A DNA stretch of 64,000 bases. It comes from Skeletonema tropicum (lineage: Eukaryota > Bacillariophyta > Thalassiosirophyceae > Thalassiosirales > Thalassiosiraceae). The position numbers were made by a program, and so were the translations under genes. Shown here in pieces: positions 43,077 to 55,539 of the stretch (position 1 is its first letter; the number at the start of each line of letters is the position of its first letter). The DNA is taken from contig CM074128.1 in NCBI GenBank assembly GCA_037178625.1, positions 744,001-808,000 on the forward strand, written 5' to 3'. The notes beneath the pieces are model-generated. The model was not told where the DNA came from and searched no databases. It was given only the letters and a program-made list of their open reading frames with translations.

Positions 43077-43420
43077 TTACAGCCCACCAATCGAGTGTAT
43101 ATATCCATAGGGAGGCGTGGGTGTCTTGGTGTACCGATGTTCGGCCGGTAATGACATCCTCAACGTCGTAACTCGGTGTCCGTCGATGGAGATCAATGGT
43201 TCATTTTTATCTTTGAACCTACTGCAATAAGGAGTGACAAAATCACCAATGAAGGCAACCAACACTCTCCACCGACTCTAATATGGTGATAGACAGTTAA
43301 TTGACTCTTGGAGTGGAATGGAAGCTCATATGACATCACTTTGATGATACAAAAATGTACATGTTTTTCGTCTCTGTCAAACGCAACAATTAACCGAAAG
43401 TTCATGGAGACGGGAGGCAT
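43077..43420 (-). pseudogene. Possible fragment of an unknown protein, one shift
   Basis: From ATG 43420 the frame reads MPPVSMNFRLIVAFDRDEKH and YELPFHSKSQLTVYHHIRV. After one base shift near 43262 it continues FIGDFVTPYCSRFKDKNEPL and ends at 43077. Both halves look natural and join smoothly, about 114 residues. Family unknown. Confidence 0.35.
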
Positions 43421-44308
43421 ATCGATCAAACAAACAACAGCTTATAATTATTATGATAGTATACATCCTTGGGAGCGATAATAACAATGAGCTCTGAGGA
43501 AATACTTGTTTGTTCAGTAAAACTCATTGCATATTATTTTGCATACATCAAAACCAACATACATAACACTGTCTCCCATGTGTTATAATCACTATGAAGC
43601 ATCATCCACTTGTCGAAGTATTTGAATATGCGCATACGATCAATTGGTATATAAATTACCACTCATTTGATGTTATCGGTCCTTCACGATGTTGATTTCA
43701 GCATTGCGTTTAAGGAGCAAATAATAGATTCTGTCTAACTTGTGAAATGATGTCTGAAACCTTCAACAATGATTCGCGGTTGATTTTCAAAGGTCCACAA
43801 CACTAAAGCAGTATGCATGTATTGTCATTTTTCAAGTATTGACTTTCATCGATGAGTATGAGGACGTTGTTGGGATTTAAATCTTCAGCAGTTGCTGCAA
43901 CGTTGGGTTTGGAGCGTCGGGTTCGCATCTGCAATTTCTTCATCGGCGGCCGCAGCCTCCGCCCTCTCGGCCGTGCGGCAACTGTATTCGTATCACAACC
44001 GGCGTCTAGAATACGTCGCTGCAAAGTTGTTTCCTGCATCCAATAATGATGAGGCGTAATATTGTTGATAGAGAGTCGGTCGACATGATGTTTGCGATAT
44101 GGTAGAGAGTGAGTGAGAGAATTACCATAGCTTTTGTGCTGCTTTTGTGTCAACTTTTTCGCTGGCAAAATCCGGAAGCTTGGAACCACTAATCCATGAT
44201 TGTCAAGAACTTCGGACTTTTCTTCGGCAACAAAGCTAAAAATAATGGCCACTGTGGGGCCGAAAAAAGTGGCCTTAACTACATATTTATCATCCACCGC
44301 ACTGCAAC
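43421..44308. other. Intergenic region upstream of secreted Cys-rich gene
   Basis: No gene supported. A 177-codon minus frame at 43803-44336 overlaps the start of the next gene and has no recognisable domain. Confidence 0.4.
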
Positions 44309-45036
44309 ATGAATCTGATATCTTTCGCCGTCGCATTAGTATTCGCTTGCGTCGCTAACGCTGCTCTTCCTCCAGGATACGAGGATGAGGTAAGAAGAAG
44401 TCTTGCATGAGACTCATGCTTGTTCGTATCTTTGAATGTGTGTATCTTTTCGTTGCTCATTTTTCATCACACTTATCTCAACGTATCAACATCGGCTGCA
44501 TCTTTCAGCACTATTGCCCACCTGGAAACTGCGAAATATATACAAACCCATATGGCATAGTCGGGGCGGTTTCAACCTTTAACAAATGCTACGACCCCGC
44601 AACTAATGTAATGAGCCAAGGTGTTTGGACTGGAACTGAAACTGATGTAACTGTCCCAGGGGGATGGATCCAGCCACAAATATGCACAGCAGCGCAATAC
44701 TCTCAATGCGAGGTCGATACGCAGTGCAATCTTTTAATATCTCCTGGATGCAGTTGCTATGTTAGTTCATCTATCCATCCGTATCAGGCATGTGAAAGCA
44801 AAGACTGCGACTTGAGTGGTTGTACTGGAAATGAATGTGGAGGATATGTCGGAGTGTGCCAGCCTGGATTCAATAGAACAGGAAACACGTGTATGATTGA
44901 GGAAACAAATGATATTGGCAACACTACTGCCCCCGTTCCAACACCAGCTCCAAGTAGTGCAGCATTGGTGTCTGTATCTGTAACAATCTTGATTTACATC
45001 ATTACCATCATCTCAGCAATCAACTGCATCGCTTGA
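44309..45036 (+). CDS. Secreted, probably GPI-anchored cysteine-rich protein
   Basis: Exon 1 is 44309-44389 and encodes the signal peptide MNLISFAVALVFACVANAAL. The intron is 44390-44508 (GTAAGA...TTTCAG, phase 0) and exon 2 runs 44509-45036, giving 202 residues. The mature part has about 20 Cys (HYCPPGNCEIY, CEVDTQCNLLISPGCSCYV, CDLSGCTGNECGGYVGVC), with an EGF-like GFNRTGNTC end. A Thr/Pro linker precedes a hydrophobic C-terminus (LVSVSVTILIYIITII), which fits a GPI-attachment signal or a membrane anchor. N-glycosylation sites NRT and NTT are present. Probably a cell-surface protein; ligand unknown. Confidence 0.8.
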
Positions 45037-45255
45037 TCTTGGATTGACTAACAATCTAATGATTTCTACTGTTGAGAATGAAGAGATCGATACTCTTGAC
45101 AGCACCACAATCAACCAATCAACTACATACAACATCTCTTTGTTGCATCAGAATTGAGAGTAGAGGGATCAATACACTGCTACTAGACTTAATTTCTATA
45201 CAATAAGTTTTCATGCATAATCAGACTTCAGCTACAATCCTATGATACGTCAGTT

Positions 45256-46101
45256 CTACTTGTCAGCCTCTTCAATTTCATTTGCTCGGTAGACATGCAC
45301 GAGAGGATCGCAAAAAAACTCTCGTTGATCAAGATTAGCACGCTTCCTGAGTGACATCTCTTTGAAGAGCTGGCGTTTGTTTTTCTTGTCTTGTTCGAAT
45401 GCGTGAGCCGTCAAGATTGCTTCTTTAGGCACGATATACTCATGAAGTATCGGATCATAAAGTGCTTCACGATGATGCAAAGATCCACGTTTTGTATGCT
45501 TCAAGAGAACCTCAGGAGATTCAAGATTGTGCCTACGCTCAGCCATCTCTTTGAACAGCTCTCGCTTCTTCTTGATGTCTTGTTCAAAAGCTGTCAGAGT
45601 GGCTAAAGCCTCAGGAGGCATAACATACTCCTGAAGGATGGGATCGTAGGCTCCTTCAAGATGGCTCGCAACGAGAGAGTCCTTTTTGTGGCGCTTCAAA
45701 AGAAGTCCCTCTTGTAATGCAACTTTGGTTGCCAAATCAGGGTGTTTGCCTTGATGATATTGCTCTACTCCTGTCAAGAGAGGGTCGCCAGAGAAAGAAC
45801 GGTCACCAAAGCTTGTGAGATCACTAACCATATGTGGATCCTTCTCAGTCTCTTCAAGTCTACAAGCCTCTTCGAACAAGGGATCAGCAAGTCCTTTCAG
45901 TTGCTTTGTGGGTTGCCAATCATGTTCATCATGGTGGTACTTCTGGACTTCACTCATGAGCGGATCGCCAGAGAAAGTACGTTCACTGCAGCCTTTAGGA
46001 GCATCCATTTCCTTTAGATCCTTGAGAGTCTCTTCAAGGCCACAAACTACCTCTTCCAGCAGGGGATCGGCCAGTCCTATCAAATGCTTCTTGATTGCCA
46101 T
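45256..46101 (-). CDS. Internally repeated protein of unknown function
   Basis: 281 residues from ATG 46101, single exon. The N-terminal half has two copies of GLADPL-EE-LEET-KD followed by FSGDPL and a His-rich stretch (QKYHHDEHDW, EQYHQGKHPD). The C-terminal half has two copies of a longer unit: YDPILQEYVMPPEALATLTA FEQD, then KKKRELFKEMAERR, with a basic KRHKK/KHTKR segment before each. A third partial unit ends it (FCDPLVHVY). The repeats suggest a scaffold built by internal duplication. No signal peptide or known domain. Confidence 0.7.
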   Translation of the reverse strand: MAIKKHLIGLADPLLEEVVCGLEETLKDLKEMDAPKGCSERTFSGDPLMSEVQKYHHDEHDWQPTKQLKGLADPLFEEACRLEETEKDPHMVSDLTSFGDRSFSGDPLLTGVEQYHQGKHPDLATKVALQEGLLLKRHKKDSLVASHLEGAYDPILQEYVMPPEALATLTAFEQDIKKKRELFKEMAERRHNLESPEVLLKHTKRGSLHHREALYDPILHEYIVPKEAILTAHAFEQDKKNKRQLFKEMSLRKRANLDQREFFCDPLVHVYRANEIEEADK

Positions 46102-46603
46102 ATTATCGTTATGTTTGTTATGATGTGCTTATTTGTTGCTTTTGTTGATGTTGCTGTTGTTGTTATTACTGTTGTCACTGCGTTTAATGACATTATTTGG
46201 TAGAGATTTGAGGATGACATCAAATCAAACGAGCTCGGTTTCTATTCTCTCTGGTACCTTGGGTTCTTGATGTCAAGTCTTCCAGATGAGAACCCTAAAA
46301 ATATTCCCGTGGAGAGGATGTTCTTCTCCCAGACTTCTCCCACCTTCAGCACATCTTCCCTGCGGGTTTCTTTCGTAAATCTTTTTTGTTGGATCATTCA
46401 ATACTTACATGAGCATAGAACAATGTAGTAGTTGGACAGAGGACAAAGCTAAAACTAGATCGATAATAAAAAACTAATTGAAACGTAACTGTGTGTGCTC
46501 TACTTTTATAAGATATATTTACAAACCGTAATTTGCGCGATGTTTGAGGACCATATTAAGGGTCGTCATAGCCTGCAATTAATTTTGATTTTCGACAAAT
46601 AAT
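46102..46603. other. Intergenic region
   Basis: Promoter of the gene at 46101 and 3' flank of PGK. An imperfect TTGTTG-type run lies at about 46114-46180. Nothing else seen. Confidence 0.5.
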
Positions 46604-47926
46604 TTATTTCTCGGCAAGGGCGGCAACACCGGGAAGAACCTTACCCTCGAGAAGCTCAAGAGAAGCTCCACCTCCGGTAGAGATGTGGCTCATGTCTCCG
46701 GCACGTCCAGAAAGCTCAGTGGCGGCAACAGAGTCTCCTCCTCCAATGATGGTGGTAGCTCCGTTCTCCTTGGTCAAGTCAGCAAGGATGTCAACAATTC
46801 CGAAAGTTCCCTTGGCGAAAGCCTCCATCTCGAATACTCCCATAGGTCCATTCATGATAAGAGTCTTGCAGTCAGACAAGAACTCCTTCTGCTCAGCAGT
46901 GGAGGCAGGTCCGTTGTCAAGTCCCATCCATCCATCGGGGATGGCATCAGCAGCGACAATTTGGGTGTTGGCATCGGCATCGAAGGCATCAGCAACAACG
47001 ATGTCACAGGGAAGAAGGATTTTCTTTTCAAGCTTTTCGGCCTTCTCCATAACTTCCTTGGCAGTTTCAACGAAGTCATCCTCGACAAGGGAGGTTCCAA
47101 CATTAAGACCCTTGGCCTTCAAGAAGGTGAAAACCATACCTCCTCCAATGATGATCTTGTCGCACTTGTCAAGAAGAGCATCGAGGACAGTAATCTTGGA
47201 AGAGACCTTGGATCCACCAACAATGGCGGCCATGGGCTTCTCTCCGTTGGCGATGGCACCATCAAGGTACTCAAGCTCCTTGGCCAAAAGGAATCCAGAC
47301 ACAGAGGGCTGGAGGAACTTGGTAACACCCTCAGTGGAGGCATGGGCACGGTGAGCGGTACCGAAAGCATCGTTCACGAACATGTCGAAGGGAGCGGCAA
47401 GCTTCTCAACGAATTCGGGTTCGTTCTTGGTCTCCTCCTTGTAGAAACGAGTGTTCTCAAGCATGATGACATCTCCCTCCTTGGCGTCAGCAACAATCTT
47501 AGCAACATCATCACCGATGCAGTCGGGGGCAAGGGTGACCTCCTGTCCGAGGAGCTCTCCCATGCGTTCGGCACAGGGTCCGAGGGAGAACTTGTCCTCG
47601 GGACCATCCTTAGGGCGGCCCAAGTGAGAGCAGACGGTGACAATAGCACCCTTGCTCTTCAAATATTCAATGGTAGGGATGGAGGAGCGGATACGGGTGT
47701 CATCGGTGATCTTCTTTCCATCAAGGGGAACGTTGACATCACAACGGACGAGGACCTTCTTTCCCTTGAGCTCGTCGTCAGCAAGATCTTCAATAGATTT
47801 CTTAGCATCAAGAACGATGGGGGAGGCGTTGAAGGTGCGGGTGGTGAGGGCAGCGGGGGTGGAGGGGGCGAAGGCCGCGGCGGCGGGGATGGCAGCAAGG
47901 GCGAGGAAGGCGTTAACGAGCTTCAT
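46604..47926 (-). CDS. PGK: Phosphoglycerate kinase, plastid-targeted
   Basis: PGK interconverts 3-phosphoglycerate + ATP and 1,3-bisphosphoglycerate + ADP; in the plastid it serves the Calvin cycle. The start is ATG 47926 because it opens the signal peptide [18 protein letters not shown] followed by FAPSTP, the diatom plastid-import motif; the frame itself extends to 47974. The mature enzyme, about 400 residues, shows [13 protein letters not shown], the substrate motif [49 protein letters not shown], and the nucleotide-binding GGGDSVAA near the end. Single exon with no frame break. A strong GC3-type codon bias, shown by the very long antisense frames, fits high expression. Confidence 0.98.
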   Translation of the reverse strand: MKLVNAFLALAAIPAAAAFAPSTPAALTTRTFNASPIVLDAKKSIEDLADDELKGKKVLVRCDVNVPLDGKKITDDTRIRSSIPTIEYLKSKGAIVTVCSHLGRPKDGPEDKFSLGPCAERMGELLGQEVTLAPDCIGDDVAKIVADAKEGDVIMLENTRFYKEETKNEPEFVEKLAAPFDMFVNDAFGTAHRAHASTEGVTKFLQPSVSGFLLAKELEYLDGAIANGEKPMAAIVGGSKVSSKITVLDALLDKCDKIIIGGGMVFTFLKAKGLNVGTSLVEDDFVETAKEVMEKAEKLEKKILLPCDIVVADAFDADANTQIVAADAIPDGWMGLDNGPASTAEQKEFLSDCKTLIMNGPMGVFEMEAFAKGTFGIVDILADLTKENGATTIIGGGDSVAATELSGRAGDMSHISTGGGASLELLEGKVLPGVAALAEK

Positions 47927-48518
47927 GGTGAGAGATGGAGTTACGGATGTAATGATAATAAAATTATGCCACAATGGATAAGATCTTCATACCTTTGCCT
48001 TCATTTTTCCACCACAAGATAATTGTTCCTTTGACATGCGTGGCGGGAGGGGCGGGATGTAACGGCGTGCGGATGACTGACGTTTTGGATACGCAAGCAG
48101 ACGATCTCGATATTCCTAGTACGTGTTCTCAGTTTTGCCTATTGGAACTTGCCGCCGACATCATCATCGGTGACGGTGAAAGATCCGATGTCCAATGATA
48201 TCCTCTGTGCTGGCTACCTCTCTAGAGAGTTTCAACATGAGTAGGACATGAGTAGGAGATTCTTGAGAGAGTATGGCTGTGCTCTGTGAGCGTGAGATGC
48301 TCTGCAACGGGTTGATATGGTATGGGTTGATATTATTGTCATACTCACAGCAGCCCTAACAATTAACACAAGATGGGCGTTGTTTCTACTCATCGAACGC
48401 ATGAACCAAACACACTTGTGTAAATACTCGACAACCAAATGATCAGATAATCACTCTAAAACACGCAGCGCAATCAAAAGGGAAGCTCATATTAATATTT
48501 ACGCAACAAAGAACCAAG
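47927..48518. other. Promoter region of PGK
   Basis: No gene. It contains GGCGGGAGGGGCGGGATG near 48042, a GC-rich block unusual for the local base composition, which could be a promoter element. Confidence 0.35.
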
Positions 48519-51500
48519 CTAAAGATGCAATCGATTTGAGTCGTAGCCTGACTCTTCATACTTATTCATGATCACTTCCAAAGATTCATAATCACGTTCT
48601 TCAGTTGCGGCATAGATAGCTTCCTCCATGGCAACCTGATGATGGCACCTACCAACACAAGTCACTAATCCACGCACAATTTTTATACATTCCTTATTTG
48701 CATTCATCTTGCGCAAACTTCGAGCAACTTGAGCTGTAAATGAATGCTTCTGCAATAAATTTGATCGATTAGCTTCCACACATGCCTCGAGAATGAGATT
48801 GACAACCGAACGGCGCTCTCTGTCTGATTGACTATTCATTCCACTTGCATGGTGTCTGTCGGTGGAATAAAGGTCGCCTTGCTGAGCTATGAACATCAGA
48901 GGGGCATTTTTTGTAAGAGCGCCCTGATTGGAACAACTTCTCATTTCGTTGATTGCAAAGATTAGTTCATTCTTTTTGCTTGTGGAGGGATCGTTCCAAT
49001 TCATCAACAACTTTGTGGTAACAAACATAGATTAACAAACAAACAGAGCATTAGCGAATCTGATGAAAGCGGTAGATAACTTTGAAAAACAAGGGCAACA
49101 AACTGAAACTTACACGAGCATAATGATATCCAACATATCTCTTGATATTCCAATACCGCGATTTTATCCATTCATCTTTATCAACGCCAATCGAGTTGGC
49201 AACATCCTCTGCAATCTTGCGACAAACAACAATTTTTCCTTCCAAAAGCTCTGATTCAATCACGGCTTGCAAGGCGATAAAGCCCAGCTCCTCACTAACG
49301 CAGCCTGCCCGACGTGCCTGGTTGTATAACTCCCCGATTTCATGCCATACACCGTTGTCTGCTAAATGCTTGGCGATCGTGATGTATGTTGCTGGAGTGG
49401 AAATGCCATTATCCAGCGATTTGGCGTATTTGTCACCATCAATCTCCAAAAGCACCTCCAAGATGTTATTACTACTCCGCCTCATGAGGGATGGACTTTC
49501 TAAGTGACTGATTGCATCGTTGTAAGTAGAAAGCGCTTGGTCAGGCCGTCCCATCTTAATGTATGCATCAATAATGGCAGCCAGAATAGAGTCAGAGAAT
49601 TCAATACCGCTGAAATCTAACGCATCATCAAACGTAAAAAAATTCTCTGGATTTTCGTCCGCTTGTCTGCCCATACCTAGAAACGATTTGAATCGGTCCC
49701 CAAAATGCTGGTTCTTATTGGGCAGCAATATTCTTGCTGCGTGGTGAAATAGATACAACGCCGCAGTTGGTTGGTTGGAGTCGTTACAATACTCCATTGC
49801 CCGTGCGAGCCCTCTCTCAAAGAGAAAAGAACTTTCAGGACACAGATCTCCTCGCTCAAGCTGAATAGCATTCTTCGACTCTAACAGGTAGTCAATGGAT
49901 TTGACTGCTCCAATCCATGTTTCGGCCTGGGGTAGATTTTGCCTCATCCTCTTCGGTATACGCACGATCCTTTCGATGTCAGCATCTTCTCTATCACTAA
50001 TGAGCCGCTCTGCGACACCTTTGCATCCCAGGCCGTAGAGAGAATGTGTGTAAGCTTCGAAGATTGGATTCTTCTCTAACATTGCAACAATGGTTTCCAG
50101 AACTGCATCTTCGTTATTATTTGTTGCATCGACATACCCACTTGAATTGAAACGTGTCTTGTTGACGATAGCACACAAAACTGCAGCCAAGCCAAATTGA
50201 CCTTCATTGTTGCAAACACGCATGGCAGAAGCAAGCATCTCTTCTAAAACATGGCTGACTTCCGCATCATCATTAATGTCATCCTTCTGCAGCTGCACTA
50301 CATTGGGTACAATTCGCCACTTTTTTTCTTCTGCCACATTGAAGTTAGAAGCCATGAATCTGTCAAGCAGTTGGACAGCCTCTTTCCAATTCCCGTCGTT
50401 CTCCAAGCTTTGCATCAGCCCAAGCAAGCCGTGGCAGCTCAACGGGATTCCTTCCTCCATTATTACATCAAACATACTTTTGGCGTCTTCGCTGTAACCA
50501 CCCCGGGAAACATTTCCCATCGCGGTAAGCGCCAAATCTCTGCAAATTGGTTCCACCGCAGTCATGTTGCCTCCAGACCATTGCCATTCACTGGCTACGC
50601 TTTGGCTCCCAGACATGAAGTAGTCAAAAGCATCAATCGCTTCGGTATAACGAGCACTTTCAATGCATGCTAGCATCGCAGCAGCTGTGATGGAAGGGCC
50701 ATAAGTCAAAATGCTTGCTGGTTCTGTCGCCAAGTCTAAACATTCGCTCCAAAGCCCAGCACGACCTAAAGCCGATCCAGCCGCCAAAACATAACGATCT
50801 TGTTCTGAGGGCGATATCATGCACATTTTCATTGCAGCGTCAAACACTTGCTTACTTGGGGAATCAATGCTGCCTAATTGATGTTGCTGTTCTGCCATTA
50901 GCGACTGATACCATGCATTACGTGCCACTGCATACAAGCCAACTTCAAGAGGTTGATCCCATCCCAATGTTGGATTAATAGGGGAGAAACCACCTGTACT
51001 TATATCGTCACTCAAGTCGCCACCATCATTACCATTGATCTGATTCAAAAACACATTCGAGGCTTCTTCCCACCGTGCTTCGTGACATGCTGCTCGAATG
51101 GTGCACGCATAATGCGACGATAGTATGTCCAGGTTGAGGCGTCTCAGCATGCCCATCACTCCAAGGCAAGCTTCGTATGGAGATACATGTGCTGTGTTGT
51201 CATTGATTGTCGATGGTGGAAGCTGACCTCTGGAGTCTGTTCCACGAGGTGGAGGTGTCTCACTAAATATCAGCATAGCTCTACCCAACAATTCAGATAG
51301 CAAGTAAGCATCCTTTCCACCCAATCCACGAATCTTACCCTCGGCAATGGAATGTTCGATACACGATATTAGGTTTGCTGCATCATTACACAACTCCAGG
51401 AATTGCTCGTGAGTGCCTGCATCCAAGCTGTCGTGATGTCTTTTTCTACCGCGGACGTATTCATGAAGCCAGCCTCGCGACGGTGGAGGTAAATTATTGT

Positions 51501-52830
51501 GCTGCTGAAATATATCATCCATAGCCTCAACGCACATGTGTAGAGGCGGCGTTGCACTTCCGTCAGCCCACCACTTTGTTTTCGCAGGTGTTTCATCATC
51601 TGTTGGAGAAACTGTTTCTGTCGATTCATTTAGAATTTGAATGGAATTCTCTGACTCATTCTGCTTTTGCTCAAGTTTAGGAGGAACTTGGTCCTTTTCT
51701 TCTGTTGGTAAATTAATCTCTGAAGAATCCTTTCCCATCGATCTCGCCACCAAGGACAAACTTTGAACCTTCAATTGGTATTCCTTGTAGTCATCAGCAT
51801 CCTCAGTTATTGTTATCATCAACTGGTTTGGATTCCGTGAATTAGGGATATTCTTCTTTGCTGCACTTGCTAAATTCTTCCATGCATCCACGGCGCCTTC
51901 CTCTGTTTGGAATTCAATCGTCTTCAAGCCCTTTCCGATATCCGTGTTCCAGTACGCAATCAGGTTCTTCTCACGATTGTGGTTGTGACCATCATCTATA
52001 TCAGTATTCTTGGCACAGAGTAAAGCCTTCAAACGATCTTCAATCCGTCGAGTATCTCTATCTGATGGCCATCCTTCTAACAACATTATTCTCCGTTGTG
52101 CTTCCTTCATACTTGCATCGTAGTGAAAAGGTTTCTCTCGTCCAATAAATATTTTTCCCGTGTCCGACGTGTGTGTTATCAACTTGGATGAGTTGTAATC
52201 ATGAATATTGTCATTCATGTAGTCTACTGCATTCAACACGACATTTGGGTCATCCGTCCATTTTTGTATCGATTTAAATGTCATGACATCATCCAAGGGG
52301 AGGTATCGATGTTCATGCTTTTCGAGAATGGAACGCGCATATGCATCGTGACGCAAATTTGCATCGGAGAAGAAGAAGGATAACCGCTTGGATATGGCAT
52401 GCAGCGTCTGTTTTCTTCCGTCATGCTGGATGCGTTTATTCGAACGTGGAGATGTCTTGCTGTTGCGGTGTGGTACTCTTAATTTGTTATCATTCGCAGC
52501 GGAGAGATATTGAAATGGTGACGGCGTTTGACTGGATTGATACTGAGAGGTTTGTGTGACGTAGCTCCGGTAATGATCTGGATATAATGAGAGGGCATTG
52601 CACCTCCTATAATTGTACTTGTTGGAATCCAATCGGCCATTTATTTGTGTGTAGCTTCGCGCATCATTATTGGAAACTGATGTCTGATTATTATGGTGCA
52701 ATGATGATGTTCCACGAAAAAGAGCAGCATCGTCTGAAAATAATTTGTTGCTGTGTAAACTACGTCTTCGCTTCAAGCCAGCGCTAGTGGGCAATATTTT
52801 GATGCGGTGAGCAATAGAGATGAGTTGCAT
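48519..52830 (-). CDS. La-motif RNA-binding protein with helical (TPR/PPR-like) repeats
   Basis: Exon 1 is 52830-49114, intron 49011-49113 (GTAAGT donor, CACAAAG acceptor, phase 0), exon 2 49010-48519, giving 1402 residues. The basic, Ser-rich N-terminus (MQLISIAHRIKILPTSAGLK) could be a mitochondrial presequence. Residues 143-207 match the HTH La-type domain: ISKRLSFFFSDANLRHDAY, then a conserved YLPLDDVMTFKSI and WTDDPNVVLNAV. A loose RRM-like region follows, then a long C-terminal array of helix pairs resembling TPR/PPR units (YACTIRAACHEARWEEASNVF, AMKMCMISPSEQDRYVLAAG, ILAAIIDAYIKMGRPDQALS). An organellar RNA-processing role is inference. Confidence 0.8.
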
Positions 52831-53445
52831 TTTGTGACTTCTCCTCTTTGAAGTAAAGAATCATTCCAAGAAAGATGATGACAAGTCGATAGGGCTGCGA
52901 GCTTCTTGTTGGGTATGACCTTTAGGCCGTTGTTAGTTTCTGTACAGTATTGATTTATTGCTTTAGTATCGTAGGGGAGGGAGAGCATGCCTTGGCTGCC
53001 ATGGTTGGCATAGTTGGATGAAAATGCTGATTCAGCGTCTCACGTCTCACGCACATTAATTGGGACCTCATTTAGACCACGCTAAATGGCAACACACATA
53101 AAAAGGCGGCCGCGAAATTCAAATGATTTCAAATTCACCTTCACGTCGGAACTAAGTATTGTCGAACGCAGGAAAGTGTCTCATCCTCCTCGAATTAAAT
53201 TGGACGTTAGTGTCGGAGTTGTACACCTCCTCATCAAAATCCTCTTCATAAAATTTATAGACTTTGAGGTGATTGAGAGACCATCTTTGGCCTACAGGAT
53301 GGTAGACAAGAAAACAGTAGCAACGGTGGAATCTCTCGCGCGGTAGACTTATTCGTTATCAATTCAAAAATAGAACTTTCATAAATCTTCTCTGTTGACA
53401 ACCACGGCAACCGGCAGCAGATACTACACAACATAACGAAAAAAC
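52831..53445. other. Divergent promoter region
   Basis: Lies between the La-domain gene and the CAP gene. An 86-codon plus frame at 53086-53346 has no recognisable feature and is not called. Confidence 0.4.
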
Positions 53446-54921
53446 ATGTATTGGAGCAAATTGATTATCGCATCGTTGGTGGCGTCTCCATCATTTGCCC
53501 GGCGGCAGGGGCTCGGGAGGCCTGCATTGATGGACAATGTTGAAATGGTTGGTGATGGGGTGGGCTTCAATGAGCCGCCGTCGACACAATTCAGCAGTCG
53601 AACTTTGGAGGTTGACCAACAGGATGGCGCCGATGCATACGAACTGGAGCTTGACGAAGACGCTGCTGTTATTGAATCCGAATCTGTAAGTAACGTGTAT
53701 GTTGGCAAGCACAGCACAGCAGATGAATTGACAACTGCTGCTGCTGCTCACGAGAAGTGTATCTTATGCTCATAACTGTTTCCTGCTCACATCATGTCCA
53801 CTGACCAACCTGGTGCTTGCATCCACACACAACAGCTCCCTCAAGCTGACGAGGATGGCTTCTTCGACCTTGCAACTCAACTAGATCCTGACTTCCTATC
53901 CCTGCTATCCGACGAAGACCGAAGTGCTCTCTTTGGTTACACCGGAGAGGATGTTGATCAAAAAGTCGCGAGGCATTTGGGTTTAACAGGTAACCATTGC
54001 AAAAACAATAAGAAGCCGTTCCTATTGAAGATCAGGGCAGATAGCGAGAATCCTGGAGATAACATGTTCGAGATTTTCTTTAACAATAGGCGAGTGATGA
54101 AAAGAGGCCCCTTCGACCAAGCGGTAGAATCCTACGCTGGTATATGCGTACCCGCAGGAACACTTCAGGTGGTAGCAACAGATGAAAGTGGTGATGGCAT
54201 GCAAGATGGAGGTTATGAAATTGAACTCGAGGGTGTAGTGGTAGCTCGAAGTCCAGGCTCAGATAGCTGGTCCAGGCGTGTTCATACGTTTGATACCTCC
54301 AGCAGCACTGGCACAAGCGGTGCCGCCACTTCATCGCCCTCACCAAAGCCTACACCACCGCCCGATGATGTCATCAGTGGGCGCAATACTTGCTACGAAC
54401 CCCGCACTGATGAAGAGGCCGATTATCTGAGTGAACACAATGAAAGACGCATGACATATCACAACTTTCATGGAGCAGTTTACAAGCCTCTGCGGTGGTC
54501 GAATGAATTAGCAGATTCATCGGCACAGTACGCAAATGAACTCTTGCAGTACTGCTGCACACAAGAGCTCCCTCACGATACTACCAATAGAGGCTCTTAT
54601 GGTGAAAACTTGGCAAGTAACTGCGGTTCTGGAACGTGGGGCCTCAAGCCACCTGCTGAGCAAATCCTCACGCGTTGGGTTGATAACGAACATGACCTAG
54701 CTAGATACGTCAACAAGCGTCACTACACCCAGGCGTTGTGGAGAGGCACGGAGTATGTTGGATGCGGCGTCGCAGAAAGAGATATGGGCAATCGGAAAAC
54801 TTGTCATATGCAAGTATGCAGATACCAGAAACCTGGAAACTGTGGTGCCAATAATTGGAACTATTTGGAGAAGATGCTGGCTGATTCTTCCAATTGCAAT
54901 GGAGTCGACGTCGACTGTTGA
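53446..54921 (+). CDS. Secreted CAP/SCP (PR-1-like) domain protein
   Basis: Exon 1 is 53446-53685, intron 53686-53835 (GTAAGT...CAACAG, phase 0), exon 2 53836-54921, giving 441 residues. The signal peptide is MYWSKLIIASLVASPSFA. Residues about 150-260 form a beta-rich Cys-containing domain (PFLLKIRADSENPGDNMFEI, AGICVPAGTLQVVATDESGD). After a Ser/Pro linker comes the CAP domain: LSEHNERR (metal-site His), YGENLAS, HYTQALWRGTEYVGCGVA and CHMQVCRYQKPGNC. CAP proteins are extracellular and often bind sterols or act in defence or adhesion; the role here is unknown. Without the splice the first frame stops at 53775. Confidence 0.88.
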
Positions 54922-55539
54922 AGAGGAATTTTGTACCATGCTACTGTTATTACTTTCTCGCAGTGTCTATGGTTTCAAGCGGTTGTGAAAACCTACGGAT
55001 ACATTTTCTTGCCTGCTATACTAGGTGAATTGCCTTGCAGCTGCAGGAGAAGATTCGATACTATTGTTTCCCTAAAAGAGATAGACGCAGAGACCAACAC
55101 CTCTAAACTCACATAACTTGTATTTTATTGTTCCATTGTTTCTGGTTACTCTCTCTCTAGATATGTATCTTCGTTCAAGCATTTCGGATCCTTGGCTACA
55201 CTTATCTTATCATCGCTGTTCTTGCACGCACGACCAACATGAGTTGCTGTCGATGTCTCCGGGCACATCGAAACACATGACGGCTAGTTTCTAGAATAGA
55301 TAACTACAATAGCTGTATGCCTCTATTTTCTATGAAATATGGACAGACGCTACATATCTAATGCTTCTCGTTCTATCTAGCTGACACAATCTATCAACTA
55401 ACGGACGAAACTGCACAGCACCAGCCAAACTTCACAGAACTGTCGTTGATGAGAACCCTTCTTCAAATAAAATCAGCTCATGCTATTGCATAATTATCAT
55501 TTTTTGAAGAACAAATCGCATTCCCAGTAACTCGTCACC
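54922..55539. other. Intergenic region
   Basis: 3' flank of the CAP gene and promoter of the next gene. A CTCTCTCTC tract at about 55150 is the only simple repeat. No gene supported. Confidence 0.5.

Noticed and set aside
43803..44336. 177-codon minus-strand frame
   Set aside because: It overlaps the promoter and signal peptide of the secreted Cys-rich gene and has no domain or coding-like composition.
46685..48022. 445-codon plus-strand frame antisense to PGK
   Set aside because: It is the shadow of a highly biased coding sequence. The opposite strand encodes unmistakable PGK, and the antisense product has low-complexity Gly/Ser composition and no domain.
53446..53775. Separate 109-residue secreted protein upstream of the CAP gene
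   Set aside because: A phase-0 intron from GTAAGT at 53686 to CAACAG at 53835 joins it to the CAP frame; the final 30 codons are intron.
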